A DNA stretch of 12,803 nt from Candidatus Hydrogenedentota bacterium (lineage in GTDB: Bacteria; Hydrogenedentota; Hydrogenedentia; Hydrogenedentales; CAITNO01), in the NCBI GenBank assembly GCA_022710255.1, contig JAKLHG010000050.1, forward strand, positions 1 to 12,803, given 5' to 3'. Position 1 is the stretch's first letter, and each line of letters starts with the position of its first letter. Both the position numbers and the translations under genes were made by a program. Below are positions 1 through 8,700 of this stretch, piece by piece. The notes under the pieces are model-generated. The model was not told the DNA's origin. It saw nothing but the letters and a program-made list of their open reading frames with translations, and did not search any database.

Positions 1-228
1 ACCGCATCGCCCGAACAGGCCGAAGAGGCCCATGTGTTTATTCGCGGCTGGGTGGCAAAAGCCTTTGGCGATGCAGCCGCATCAAGAATGCGCATTCAGT
101 ACGGCGGCAGTGTAACCGCAAAAAATGCGGCCAGCCTTTTTGAAAAAGAAAACATCGACGGATTTCTGGTCGGTGGCGCTTCATTAAAGCCTGCTGATTT
201 TGCGCTCATAGTCCAGGCATGCGCATGA
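1..228 (+). CDS. tpiA: Triosephosphate isomerase, C-terminal part (5' truncated by window edge)
   Basis: This is the last 75 residues of triosephosphate isomerase, the cytoplasmic glycolytic enzyme that interconverts dihydroxyacetone phosphate and glyceraldehyde 3-phosphate. The frame is open from base 1 and opens with TASPEQAEEAH, the stretch that normally follows the GTGK of the flexible phosphate loop (loop 6). The phosphate-binding motifs YGGSV (bases 100-114) and VGGASL (about bases 169-186) are intact, and the stop is TGA at 226-228. The catalytic Lys, His and Glu lie upstream of the window. A GTG at 34 lies inside the gene and is not its start. secG follows after 64 bases, as in many bacteria where tpiA and secG are neighbours, so the two are probably co-transcribed. 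The identification is firm. Confidence 0.95.
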   Translation, partial: TASPEQAEEAHVFIRGWVAKAFGDAAASRMRIQYGGSVTAKNAASLFEKENIDGFLVGGASLKPADFALIVQACA

Positions 229-292
229 GTTCCGATCGTTGCGTTGTGATGCAACGGCTTCTGACTCCAATTTTACAAGGGAAATCAAAGGT

Positions 293-823
293 ATGTTAAG
301 TATAATCTTCAGTGTGAAGACGCTATGGTGGCTGATGCTTTGCCTGTATATTCCGGCATGCTTTGCCCTCATCATTATCGTTTTATTGCAGAAGGGTAAA
401 GGACAGGGCCTGGCTGGCGCGTTTGGCATGGGCGGGGGTATGGATACTATTTTTGGGCCCCGTTCCTCCAAGAGCCTGCCGCAAAAAATTACGTATGCGG
501 CCGCCGGTGTTTTCATGGTGCTTGCGCTGGTTATGTCCATCCTTTCGGGCAAGGTCGGCCGGCCACCGGCGCCTGAACTTGTTGCAGAAGTGCCCGAGGC
601 TTCCATGAACTCTCTTTTTGATTCCTCCGAAGCGAATACGGGGGCGGTGGAGAGTGCCGCCGAACAAGATGCCGCTCCTGCCGAAGCCACTGCGACGGAT
701 GTGCAGGAAAGTGTTGAAGAAACCGAGACTTCCGATAGTGTTGAGACCCCTGCAACTCCGGTTGAAATACTGGACACAGGCGTTTCTAATACCGGGGATG
801 CGTCTGATTCACCTGCAGAGTAG
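293..823 (+). CDS. secG: Protein-export membrane protein SecG with long acidic C-terminal tail
   Basis: SecG is the small auxiliary subunit of the SecYEG translocon in the inner membrane. It helps SecA drive preproteins across. The 176-residue product has two predicted membrane helices (about residues 11-33 and 66-86). The conserved cytoplasmic loop between them contains LLQKGKGQGLAGAFG and then GMDTIFGPRSSK. I chose ATG at 293 because TM1 then begins about where SecG's does; AAGGGA at 277-282 is a fair Shine-Dalgarno, 10 bases upstream. An in-frame ATG at 239 would only add 18 residues not typical of the family. SecG proteins are usually about 75-120 residues. Here residues 91-176 form an extra tail rich in Ala, Glu, Ser, Thr and Asp with almost no basic residues. 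The tail is predicted to be disordered and I cannot assign it a role. An intrinsic terminator lies 20 bases past the stop. Confidence 0.93.
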   Translation: MLSIIFSVKTLWWLMLCLYIPACFALIIIVLLQKGKGQGLAGAFGMGGGMDTIFGPRSSKSLPQKITYAAAGVFMVLALVMSILSGKVGRPPAPELVAEVPEASMNSLFDSSEANTGAVESAAEQDAAPAEATATDVQESVEETETSDSVETPATPVEILDTGVSNTGDASDSPAE

Positions 824-843
824 CCCTTACATGCACAATTCAT

Positions 844-878
844 AGTCCAAGGCGCGTTTCGCTTTGGACTTTTCTTTT
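844..878 (+). terminator. Rho-independent terminator after tpiA-secG
   Basis: An 11-bp stem is formed by AGTCCAAGGCG (844-854) and CGCTTTGGACT (860-870). The pairing is complete with one G-U pair, and the loop is 5 bases. TTTCTTTT (871-878) follows directly. This is a textbook intrinsic terminator between secG and murA, so it likely separates the tpiA-secG unit from the murA-his unit, although readthrough cannot be excluded. Confidence 0.85.
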
Positions 879-906
879 CGGGCGCCGGCCCAAGGAAACA
901 CATATA

Positions 907-2160
907 ATGGACACAATTGTAATCCATGGCGGCAGGCCGCTGCGGGGAGAAGTGCATTTGCGTGGAGCGAAAAACGCGGCGTTGCCGCTTATGGCCGCTG
1001 CAATCCTTGCCGAATCACCCTGTACCTTGCATAACATACCCTGCCTGCATGACATTTTTTCCATGGACAAGTTGTTGTCCCACATGGGTGCCCGCATCGA
1101 GTTTACCGGCCGTTACATGACCCTGGACACCGCTGGAATTTCAAGCCCGAACGCGCCATATGACCTGGTGCGTAAAATGCGGGCTTCCTTTTTTGTTCTT
1201 GGGCCGTTGGTGGCGCGTTTTGGCTGCGCCCGCGTTTCACTCCCAGGCGGATGCGCCATAGGTACTCGACCTGTGGACATTCACCTAAAGGGTCTTGAAG
1301 CGCTCGGCTGCAACATCGAACTTGATGAAGGCTATGTAATTGCAAAAGGGCGCCTGCGTGGCGCTTCATTCGCTCTCGATTTCCCAAGTGTTGGCGCAAC
1401 AGAAACACTCATTATGGCGGCATCCCGGGCTGAAGGAACCACGTGTCTTACCAATGCAGCGCGGGAACCGGAAATCGAGGATTTGGCGAAGTTTTTGAAT
1501 GCTATGGGCGCAGATATTTGCGGCGCGGGAACAGATACCGTTATCATCAAAGGGCAAACAAGGTTACAGGGGGTTGAGCATACGGTTATGCCCGACCGCA
1601 TAGAGGCTGGCACCTTTCTCATATCAGGCGCAGCCACCCACGGCGATGTTACTGTGCTTGGTGCCCGTGCAACTCATCTTGGTGCCTTTCTGGAAACGTT
1701 GCAGGACGCCGGTGCTGACATAGAGGTGCGTGAAGATCGTATACGCATTGCCGCACCGGATGATCTTCGCGCAACAGATATTATTACGCAGCCTTATCCG
1801 GGTTTTCCCACTGATTTACAAGCGCAGATGATGGCGCTGCTCGCGTGCGCCGAGGGTACCAGCAAAATAAGGGAAACTGTATTTGAGAATCGGTTTATGC
1901 AGGCGGCAGAATTAAATCGTATGGGCGCCGATATTGAATTGAGTGGTAATACCGCCATAATCAAGGGAGTTCCTTTTCTAAAGGGGGCACCGGTTATGGC
2001 CAGCGACCTGCGTGCCAGTGCTTCTCTTGTTATTGCCGGACTGATGGCACACCGGGGAGAAACCTGTGTGCAGCGGGTGTATCATATTGACCGTGGCTAT
2101 GAACGCATCGAGGAGCGTTTCGCCGCGCTGGGAGCGAATATACAACGCATCCAGGAATGA
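907..2160 (+). CDS. murA: UDP-N-acetylglucosamine 1-carboxyvinyltransferase MurA
   Basis: MurA transfers the enolpyruvyl group of phosphoenolpyruvate to UDP-N-acetylglucosamine, the first committed cytoplasmic step of peptidoglycan synthesis. The product is 417 residues, the usual family length. Landmarks are the Lys22-Asn23 pair in RGAKNAALPLMAA; the loop PGGCAIGTRPVDIHLKGLEALG, whose Cys116 corresponds to the catalytic, fosfomycin-target cysteine; Asp303 in YPGFPTDLQAQMMAL, matching the catalytic Asp; and Arg369 in DLRASASLVIAGL near the C-terminus. Because the Cys is retained rather than replaced by Asp, intrinsic fosfomycin resistance by that route is not expected. The start ATG at 907 has AAGGA (892-896) 10 bases upstream. 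The gene follows a terminator, and I could not find a convincing promoter of its own in the short gap. hisD starts 36 bases downstream, so co-transcription with the histidine genes is likely. Confidence 0.97.
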   Translation: MDTIVIHGGRPLRGEVHLRGAKNAALPLMAAAILAESPCTLHNIPCLHDIFSMDKLLSHMGARIEFTGRYMTLDTAGISSPNAPYDLVRKMRASFFVLGPLVARFGCARVSLPGGCAIGTRPVDIHLKGLEALGCNIELDEGYVIAKGRLRGASFALDFPSVGATETLIMAASRAEGTTCLTNAAREPEIEDLAKFLNAMGADICGAGTDTVIIKGQTRLQGVEHTVMPDRIEAGTFLISGAATHGDVTVLGARATHLGAFLETLQDAGADIEVREDRIRIAAPDDLRATDIITQPYPGFPTDLQAQMMALLACAEGTSKIRETVFENRFMQAAELNRMGADIELSGNTAIIKGVPFLKGAPVMASDLRASASLVIAGLMAHRGETCVQRVYHIDRGYERIEERFAALGANIQRIQE

Positions 2161-2196
2161 GTATTCATATACGGACAATCTCATCGGGAAACAAGC

Positions 2197-3513
2197 ATGA
2201 AAGTTTTTGAAATTACCTCTTCGGAACAGTTGGAACACGTGAAAATGTTCCTGGCGCAATCTGCTGACCGGGCACAAAATGACGGTACGAATAATGATCG
2301 TAGAAGAGCGGTGGAAGCCATTATCCAGGATGTGCGAACACGCGGCGACGCTGCCCTGGTCGATTATACCAAGCGTTTCGATGGTGTTTCCCTTGAGACA
2401 GACCAACTGGAATTGACCGAAGAGGACATGAATAAAGCCGCGGCTGCAGTGCCCAAAGCCACCATTGCCATGCTTGAACGCGCCCATGAGAACATCCGCA
2501 CGTTTCACTCAAAAAATTTACGGGAGTCCTGGGAAGAATCGCTTCCGGACGGTTCCATGTATGGACAACGTATAACGCCCATCGAAATCGCAGGGGTTTA
2601 TGTGCCGGGAGGCAAGGCTTATTATCCTTCTTCTGTGCTGATGAATATTGTTCCAGCCCGTGTGGCAGGCGTCAAGACCATTGTCATGGCTTCCCCGCCT
2701 TCATATAACGGCTCCATACATCCTTCTGTACTCGCGGCAGCCCGGCTGGCAGGAGTGTCCCGGGTTTTCCGGGTTGGAGGCGTTCAGGCGATTGCCGCTC
2801 TGGCCTATGGAACGGAATCGGTTCCTTCTGTCGTTAAAATTACCGGACCGGGTAATGCCTACGTCACTGTGGCCAAATCAATGGTTCGGGGGGTTGTCGA
2901 TATAGACAGTGAGGCTGGTCCCTCGGAAGTACTGGTGATAGCCGATAAAAACGCTAATCCCAACCATGCGGCAGCCGAACTTCTAGCGCAGGCGGAACAT
3001 GATGAAGAGGCTTTATGCCTGCTTTTTACCCCTTCCAAAAATCTGGCGGAGATGGTTCTGGAGCGACTGCGTGAACGCATGGCACGTTTATCGCGAATAT
3101 CCATCATCTCTAAGTCACTCGAAGCATTCGGCGCTATTGTGGTTACTCCGGATATGGAGACCGCGATTGAACTGGCTAATTTTGTGGCGCCGGAACATTT
3201 AAGCGTACAAACGGAATATGCGACGCGGGTAGCGGACAAAGTGTTGAATGCCGGCGCCATTATGCTCGGGGCTATGACCCCGGTGGCAGTTGGCGATTAT
3301 TACGCAGGACCTAATCACATCCTGCCAACCATGCGGCGCGCCCGCTACAGTTCGCCGCTTTCCGCCGAGGATTTTCGAAAAACGACAAATATCATACAGT
3401 ATTCGAAGGAACGTCTCATGCGCGATTCACATGATATTGAAGAATTGGCGACGCTGGAGGGTTTGCAGGCCCATGCGGAATCGGTCACGGTCCGAATCAG
3501 GGATGTACGATAA
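2197..3513 (+). CDS. hisD: Histidinol dehydrogenase HisD
   Basis: HisD carries out the last two steps of histidine synthesis, the NAD-dependent oxidation of L-histidinol through histidinal to histidine, as a zinc-dependent cytoplasmic enzyme. The 438-residue length matches the family. Expected zinc ligands are visible: Gln265 and His268 in LLAQAEHDEEA, Asp367 in VAVGDYYAGPNHILPT, and His426 in LEGLQAHAESVTVRI. The catalytic pair is Glu333-His334 in VAPEHLSVQ, with His374 in GPNHILPT. The signature region GVYVPGGKAYYPSS (about 133-146) and ITGPGNAYV are present. GGGA just upstream of the ATG gives a modest ribosome-binding site. The stop TAA (3511-3513) overlaps the ATG of hisC by one base, so the two are probably translationally coupled. 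The residues after position 355 (GAMTPVAVGDYYAGPN) differ mildly from the common form, but nothing essential is missing. Confidence 0.97.
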   Translation: MKVFEITSSEQLEHVKMFLAQSADRAQNDGTNNDRRRAVEAIIQDVRTRGDAALVDYTKRFDGVSLETDQLELTEEDMNKAAAAVPKATIAMLERAHENIRTFHSKNLRESWEESLPDGSMYGQRITPIEIAGVYVPGGKAYYPSSVLMNIVPARVAGVKTIVMASPPSYNGSIHPSVLAAARLAGVSRVFRVGGVQAIAALAYGTESVPSVVKITGPGNAYVTVAKSMVRGVVDIDSEAGPSEVLVIADKNANPNHAAAELLAQAEHDEEALCLLFTPSKNLAEMVLERLRERMARLSRISIISKSLEAFGAIVVTPDMETAIELANFVAPEHLSVQTEYATRVADKVLNAGAIMLGAMTPVAVGDYYAGPNHILPTMRRARYSSPLSAEDFRKTTNIIQYSKERLMRDSHDIEELATLEGLQAHAESVTVRIRDVR

Positions 3514-4574
3514 TGTGCAGATATTCAAGAAAGCATTTGGAGCATGTAGAAGGCTATACTCCCGGTGAACAGCCCAAGGAAGCGGGCTTCATCAAGTTAA
3601 ACACAAATGAGAACCCCTACCCTCCATCTCCCCGAGTTCTTGAAGCGCTGAAGGCCTTGGATACTGCGGATCTGCGTAAATACCCCGATCCACTTTCAAC
3701 GGAGCTGCGGCGGGCCTGTGCCAACCGGTACGAACTTCCCGGAGAGGAATGGGTTGTGGTCGGAAACGGTATGGATGAGATTCTCGCGATGGCCCTTCGT
3801 GCCTTTGTCGATCCCGGCGACAAAGTGGTTACCGTATATCCCACTTATAGCCTGTACGAGGTGTTGTGCCAACTGCATGATTGCGTTCTTCAGTATGTTC
3901 CCTTGGAAGCCGATTTTCAATTCCCGCAGGCGATGTACACTGAACAAGGGCGTTTTTGTTTTTTAACCCGTCCTAACGCTCCGACGGGCGTAGCCTATCC
4001 AAGAGAAACGGTCAGGCGTTTTTGTGAGACCTTTGAGGGCATAGTACTGATTGACGAAGCCTATGTGGATTTCGCCGATGATACCTGCATGGACTTTCCC
4101 CGTCAATTTGAAAATGTGATTGTAACACGTACCTTTTCGAAATCATATGGGCTGGCAGGTCTCCGTATCGGTATTGCGGCTGCAAGACCTGAATTGATCA
4201 ATGAGTTTATAAAGATCAAGGACTCGTACAATCTTAATACGTTCAGTCAAGCAGCGGGTCTGGCTGCCATCGAGGATGAATATTACATGCGCAGCCGGGT
4301 CGGGCAAGTGCGCACTACCCGTAAACGGGTGCGAGAATCTCTTATAACAATGGGCTTTGATGTTCCGGAATCCAGCAGTAACTTTCTGCTGGCGCAGTGG
4401 AATGGAAGTCCGGATGCCGCCCATATCTTTGAAACCTTAAAAGAGCATCGTATCCTGGTGCGTTTCTTCAAACTGCCGGGATTGGAAAACGCCTTGCGTA
4501 TAACTATAGGCACTGATGAGGAATGTGACGCCTTGATGAAAGCCTTAGTCAGTATCGTGTCACACTCGGTTTAA
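3513..4574 (+). CDS. hisC: Histidinol-phosphate aminotransferase HisC
   Basis: HisC is a pyridoxal-phosphate enzyme of aminotransferase fold type I. It makes L-histidinol phosphate from imidazole acetol phosphate and glutamate, two steps before HisD in the histidine pathway. The product is 353 residues, typical of the family. Visible motifs are KLNTNENPYPPSP near the N-terminus, GNGMDEIL (about 84-91, cofactor phosphate cup), RPNAPTG with Asn155, DEAYVDF with Asp181 and Tyr184, and TRTFSKSYGLAGLRIG with Lys210 as the predicted Schiff-base lysine. The start ATG overlaps the hisD stop as TAATG. That spacing and the normal distance to the NENP motif support this start. hisG and other his genes are not in the window, so histidine genes appear to be split among loci. 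The next gene begins 38 bases after the stop. Confidence 0.96.
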   Translation: MCRYSRKHLEHVEGYTPGEQPKEAGFIKLNTNENPYPPSPRVLEALKALDTADLRKYPDPLSTELRRACANRYELPGEEWVVVGNGMDEILAMALRAFVDPGDKVVTVYPTYSLYEVLCQLHDCVLQYVPLEADFQFPQAMYTEQGRFCFLTRPNAPTGVAYPRETVRRFCETFEGIVLIDEAYVDFADDTCMDFPRQFENVIVTRTFSKSYGLAGLRIGIAAARPELINEFIKIKDSYNLNTFSQAAGLAAIEDEYYMRSRVGQVRTTRKRVRESLITMGFDVPESSSNFLLAQWNGSPDAAHIFETLKEHRILVRFFKLPGLENALRITIGTDEECDALMKALVSIVSHSV

Positions 4575-4612
4575 ACTTGTTCCGCCCGTTCCTATTTCAA
4601 AAGGATTGCGTG

Positions 4613-5701
4613 ATGATGGAAATGACCAGTGCGGAACGGGTGGGTAATATTCTCGCACGGAAACCTGTAGACCGCATCGCGGTTTACGAAAGTTTCTGGA
4701 GTGATACGCGCTCTCGATGGGTTTCAGAGGGATATATTTCCGAAGAGGAGCGTCTTGAAGATCACTTCGACCATGATTTCCGTCTCTCTTGGCCGTTTAA
4801 TTTTACAGCACGGCTCGATTTCGTTCCCGAGGTGGTGGAGGAAACTGAAGAAACCGTTTTAACGCGTGACGGCAATGGCGCCCTGTTGCGGAGAAGTAAA
4901 ACGTATGAAGCTACCCCGGAGCACGTGGATTTTTTGGTAAAAGACCGGAGCGGATGGGAGGAACATATTAAACCGCGGATCTTTGCAGACCGTACTCGGA
5001 TAGATTATAAAGGCTACCGGGAGGCAAGCGGTAATGCCAGGAAACAGAATCGGTTTATGGTCTGGGGCGGCACCAATGTATTCGAGCTGATGCATCCCGT
5101 ATGTGGTCATCACCATATGTTGCTTGGCATGATGGAAGACCCGGAGTGGATCCATGATATGGTGGAAACCTTTTCCCGCACTACGGTGGAACTATGGGAA
5201 ATGCTTTTCACCGAGGAAGGCATGCCTGACGGTATATGGTTTTTTGAGGATATGGGGTTCAAGAACCGGCCCTTCATATCCCCTTCGATGTATCGGGAAA
5301 TCATTCAGCCCGGACATAAACGCACCGTGGGATGGGCGAAGGACCATGGCTTGCCGGTCATCATGCATTCCTGCGGATATGTGGAACCTTTGTTGCCCGG
5401 GATGATCGCGTCGGGTATAGACTGCCTTCAGGTTATAGAAGTCAAGGCCGGCATGGACCTGCTAAAGATATACCGGAAGTATGGCGATCATATTACTTTG
5501 ATGGGCGGTATGGATGTGCGTGTACTCTATACCAACGATCTTGATGCGGTAGAACGTGAACTCAGTGCCAAAATTCCGGTGGTAAAAGCACGGAATGGGT
5601 ATATCCTCCATTCCGACCATTCGATTCCAAATACCGTAGAATATAACACGTATCGGTATTTTGTGGACCGAGGTCTTGAACTGGGCGGGTATAGCGGATA
5701 A
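4613..5701 (+). CDS. Uroporphyrinogen decarboxylase-fold protein (MtaA/CmuA-like methyltransferase candidate)
   Basis: This 362-residue protein belongs to the uroporphyrinogen-decarboxylase superfamily of TIM barrels. It looks closer to the methyltransferase-like members (MtaA, CmuA and uncharacterised relatives) than to HemE. The N-terminal TSAERVGNILARKPVDRIAV is the superfamily opening, but the HemE substrate-binding RQAGR-type motif is absent. His252 and Cys254 in VIMHSCGYVEPLLPG match the His-x-Cys zinc site of the methyltransferases. The third ligand, a Cys near the C-terminus in MtaA, is not there. The corresponding region reads GYILHSDHSIPNTVEYN, so His333, Asp335 or His336 might substitute. 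I chose ATG at 4613 because AAAAGGA (4599-4605) sits 7 bases upstream; a TTG at 4577 in frame has no such site. No corrinoid protein gene is adjacent. It follows hisC by 38 bases and is probably in the same transcript, though no role in histidine synthesis is implied. Confidence 0.82.
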   Translation: MMEMTSAERVGNILARKPVDRIAVYESFWSDTRSRWVSEGYISEEERLEDHFDHDFRLSWPFNFTARLDFVPEVVEETEETVLTRDGNGALLRRSKTYEATPEHVDFLVKDRSGWEEHIKPRIFADRTRIDYKGYREASGNARKQNRFMVWGGTNVFELMHPVCGHHHMLLGMMEDPEWIHDMVETFSRTTVELWEMLFTEEGMPDGIWFFEDMGFKNRPFISPSMYREIIQPGHKRTVGWAKDHGLPVIMHSCGYVEPLLPGMIASGIDCLQVIEVKAGMDLLKIYRKYGDHITLMGGMDVRVLYTNDLDAVERELSAKIPVVKARNGYILHSDHSIPNTVEYNTYRYFVDRGLELGGYSG

Positions 5702-5728
5702 TGCGCAGATAACCCGCAGCAGCGTCCC

Positions 5729-5752
5729 GAAAAGATTTAACCTCCAAGAGGT
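5729..5752 (-). terminator. Weak candidate terminator for the large - strand gene
   Basis: Read on the - strand, a 5-bp hairpin ACCTC-TTG-GAGGT (5752-5740) is followed by TAAATCTTTT. It lies just past the stop codon of the - strand gene, in the short gap where two convergent genes meet. The stem is short and the T-run interrupted, so this is only a candidate. I see no better signal in this gap for either gene. Confidence 0.25.
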
Positions 5753-5768
5753 ACCTGACACCGGTTAA

Positions 5769-8700
5769 TCATGGCTGGACGGCAGGCGCCAAGTTCCAGC
5801 ACAGCGGCGGTTCCATATCCGGTTCATACATGTAGGACTGGCCATTTTGCCACAAATAGGCCGCACGTACCGCATATCCAATAGGGTTCGTTCCCTGCTG
5901 CCAACCGACAAGATAGGTAATGGCCTCACTAATTATAATCTGGAAATCTTTATCTATATCGGCAGGATGAAAAAGTATTTCCTCTTCCCCTTCTTGCAGT
6001 TCCCCTTCTACTTCAGAGGCTTCTCCTTCACCTTCCGCAGGATCCTCTTCTCCTTCATCTTCACCTTCACCTCCTGTGAGTTCCCCCTCACCCTCGGATA
6101 CTTCATCAAAGAAAGCGATGTACGTGTCACCTCCCGCGCTGATGGGATTGTCATCGTTGTTGATGGTAATTACTCCCTTGATAGAAGCAATCGGCACTCC
6201 GTTCTTTTCCCAGCCTTTGAATATGCCCCCGATGGTATTAGAAGAAGGTGCAGTCAAAGTTACTTCACTTTTGGCCACAAAAAAGAAATCGCTTCCTTCT
6301 GAAGAAGTCTCAAATATGGGACCCTTGCCAAAATTATCTGCACGACTACACTCAAAAAGGGCAGTTGCGTGTGTCGCTGTTTTTATGGTTATGCGACGGT
6401 TGGCCAAATGGATAAGCCCGGCATTATAGCGGACGGTCAAAGGGAAAAGGGTATCTGCATAATAATCATACATGTCTTTTCCCAACGAGGAACCATCGGG
6501 ATATCTTTCAAAGACAGCCTGGCCCGGTTCAATTTCACGCGTATCAAACCAGAAACGGCCAACCGTACGTGCATCCTGATCATCATGGTCACCCTTAGAC
6601 AGTTTGTATCCCTCACAGCGGTTACTAACCCAATCACAGGCTCCCCATTCATCTGTATTAAAAGTTTTCATCCAATTGAGGATAGTGCCATCGGCGCATT
6701 CCAAGGTGAAGTAGTTGTCATTCCATGTGTCTCTCCATCTCACTTTACCGCCAAACATAGCGTGAAGGCCATTAGGAGTTCCTGCGGGAACGGTTATATC
6801 CGAGAAAACGGCGTCTTCCAGCAGTCCAGAACTTGTGGCATTGCCACTTGAACCTGAAGAACTTTCGTCTTTGTTGAACCAGACTTCTCCCCATACGGTG
6901 GTGCGAAAGTAGGATATCCAGGCAAGCACCTCCAGGTATCCACGTACATCGTCCTTAAATCTGTTAGGGCAACCGATAGGTCCACTGGTGTTTTCGGCAT
7001 TGCTGTTTAACCAATAGGCAAGCCTCGTTCGTGAGAAATCATCAAGACCCGTTAATGCCTCTTCGGGTAGTTCGCTCTCGCTGTACAAGATACTTAACTG
7101 ATCGCTAAGAGTCGGGTCCAGCAAATTAATCAATTTTTCCCCACTTATCTTCCAAGTATTTTCAAATTTACAGGATGGGTAGACATGTTGAATCGCCAGA
7201 CCATGAAGAGGCGCAGTCAGATCCTGCAACAAATGGGAAATACGCCCCAAAAGTTGCCATGCCCCCCCTATTTTGCCAGAGGCGCCAACTTCCTCCGAAT
7301 AGAGATCTCCGGTACTATACGCGCCCAGAAGCGAGTCATTCCATATAGACAGTGCCCGGTCACGTGCGGTTCCGAATTGAATCCCCACAACGTTGAAGCC
7401 TTTGTTGGTTGTTGGATTATAGGCATGCTCGCGCTGTCTGATAATTTCTCCTGAAACAGAAATAAAACTTTCATCTTCCTGCGCCGCCCCTTCGTGAAGA
7501 CGTTGCCATGCCATGCCCCACCCGCTTAAACCATTTTCGAGGTTTCCTTCTATGGGGAGTCCCCATGCTTTAGCCTTGGCTACTGCATAATCGGCAAAAG
7601 TAGTATGGGTATAATCACCATGTTTTTCATTAGCGTCGTTGGCCTCGTAATCGGAATTATCAAACGAAGGTATTTGTGAACTCTTGCCGGCGAACAAAAG
7701 AATCATAGAAGCAAGTTCTTTGAAAGGGTGGTTTCGTGATGCCAATTTCCGAAGAAAAGAAAGTCCCTCCTCCCCGCACTCCGAAAGAATTCTGCGAACA
7801 ATCCAGGGTGCAGTGTACCGGTTTGCCGCATCAAGAGCGCTTATAAGGAGTGATAACTTTCCTCCTTCTGATTTTAAGAACTTCAATTTCCTGTAAAGTA
7901 ATGCCTCAGAGGCTGCGCTGCGTACCGAGGCATTGGTGTCCCCGGCTTCCATCGCAGAAAGCCGATCGGCAACATCATTTCCCGGCGCCAATGCAAGGGC
8001 ACCACACACTTCTTCCCGGATAACAGGGGATTCATTCTTCAAGGCGTTCAGCAGAAAATGAATATCGCCTGGGATTCCCAGTTCTAGAAGGGCACGGTTG
8101 GCAAAGATCTTCATACGATCGTCCCTGTCTGCTGTCAGAGACCACAAGTCCTTAACGGCTGCTGTATAACCGATACGTGCAAGCGTAGCAACTGCGATGC
8201 GCCGAACACACAGGGGGGTGTCTGGCGCCAGCAGAATTCTATGTATGACGGGACCATATTCCTGGTATCCCAATTCAGCGAGCGCGTAAAGTGCACCTTC
8301 ACGCACAAGCCAGTGTTCAGACTCAGTGGATGCGCTACGCACCAAGTCCGGACCCGCTTCAGGCCAGGGACAGCACCGAAGTAGTTTTGTCACTACATGC
8401 TTTTCAAACCAAACTCCGTCACGAAGAATTTCGAGAACGAAAGGAAGCACCTCGGCCTTTCGCACTGCGGCTTGTTGGAAGGCTTCTTGCAGTTTTCGAC
8501 CACCTGTCATGGAGGTCATTACGTGAACAAACTCTTTTGCCGGTTGCTGATTTGTGGAAATGGTAAGGTTTATAATGTCACCATTGCATCCTTGTGTGCC
8601 GGTGTCTGGATACTGATACAACACTATCCCTTCACGAACTGTTTCCGAAAAGTCGAAAACAGGTGTTCCCATAACAAAACCCGAATTTGATATTAGAGAT

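Noticed and set aside
903..908. TATAAT overlapping the murA start codon
   Set aside because: A transcript from it would begin inside murA, after the ATG. The gene has an AAGGA ribosome-binding site upstream, so this match is probably chance.
184..957. 257-codon open frame on the - strand opposite secG
   Set aside because: It is antisense to the well-supported SecG. Its Ser/Ala-rich sequence is the mirror of the secG acidic tail, and it shows no recognisable domain.
4577..4612. TTG start for the URO-D-fold gene
   Set aside because: The ATG at 4613 has AAAAGGA at ideal spacing and starts at the normal family N-terminus. The extra 12 residues have no support.
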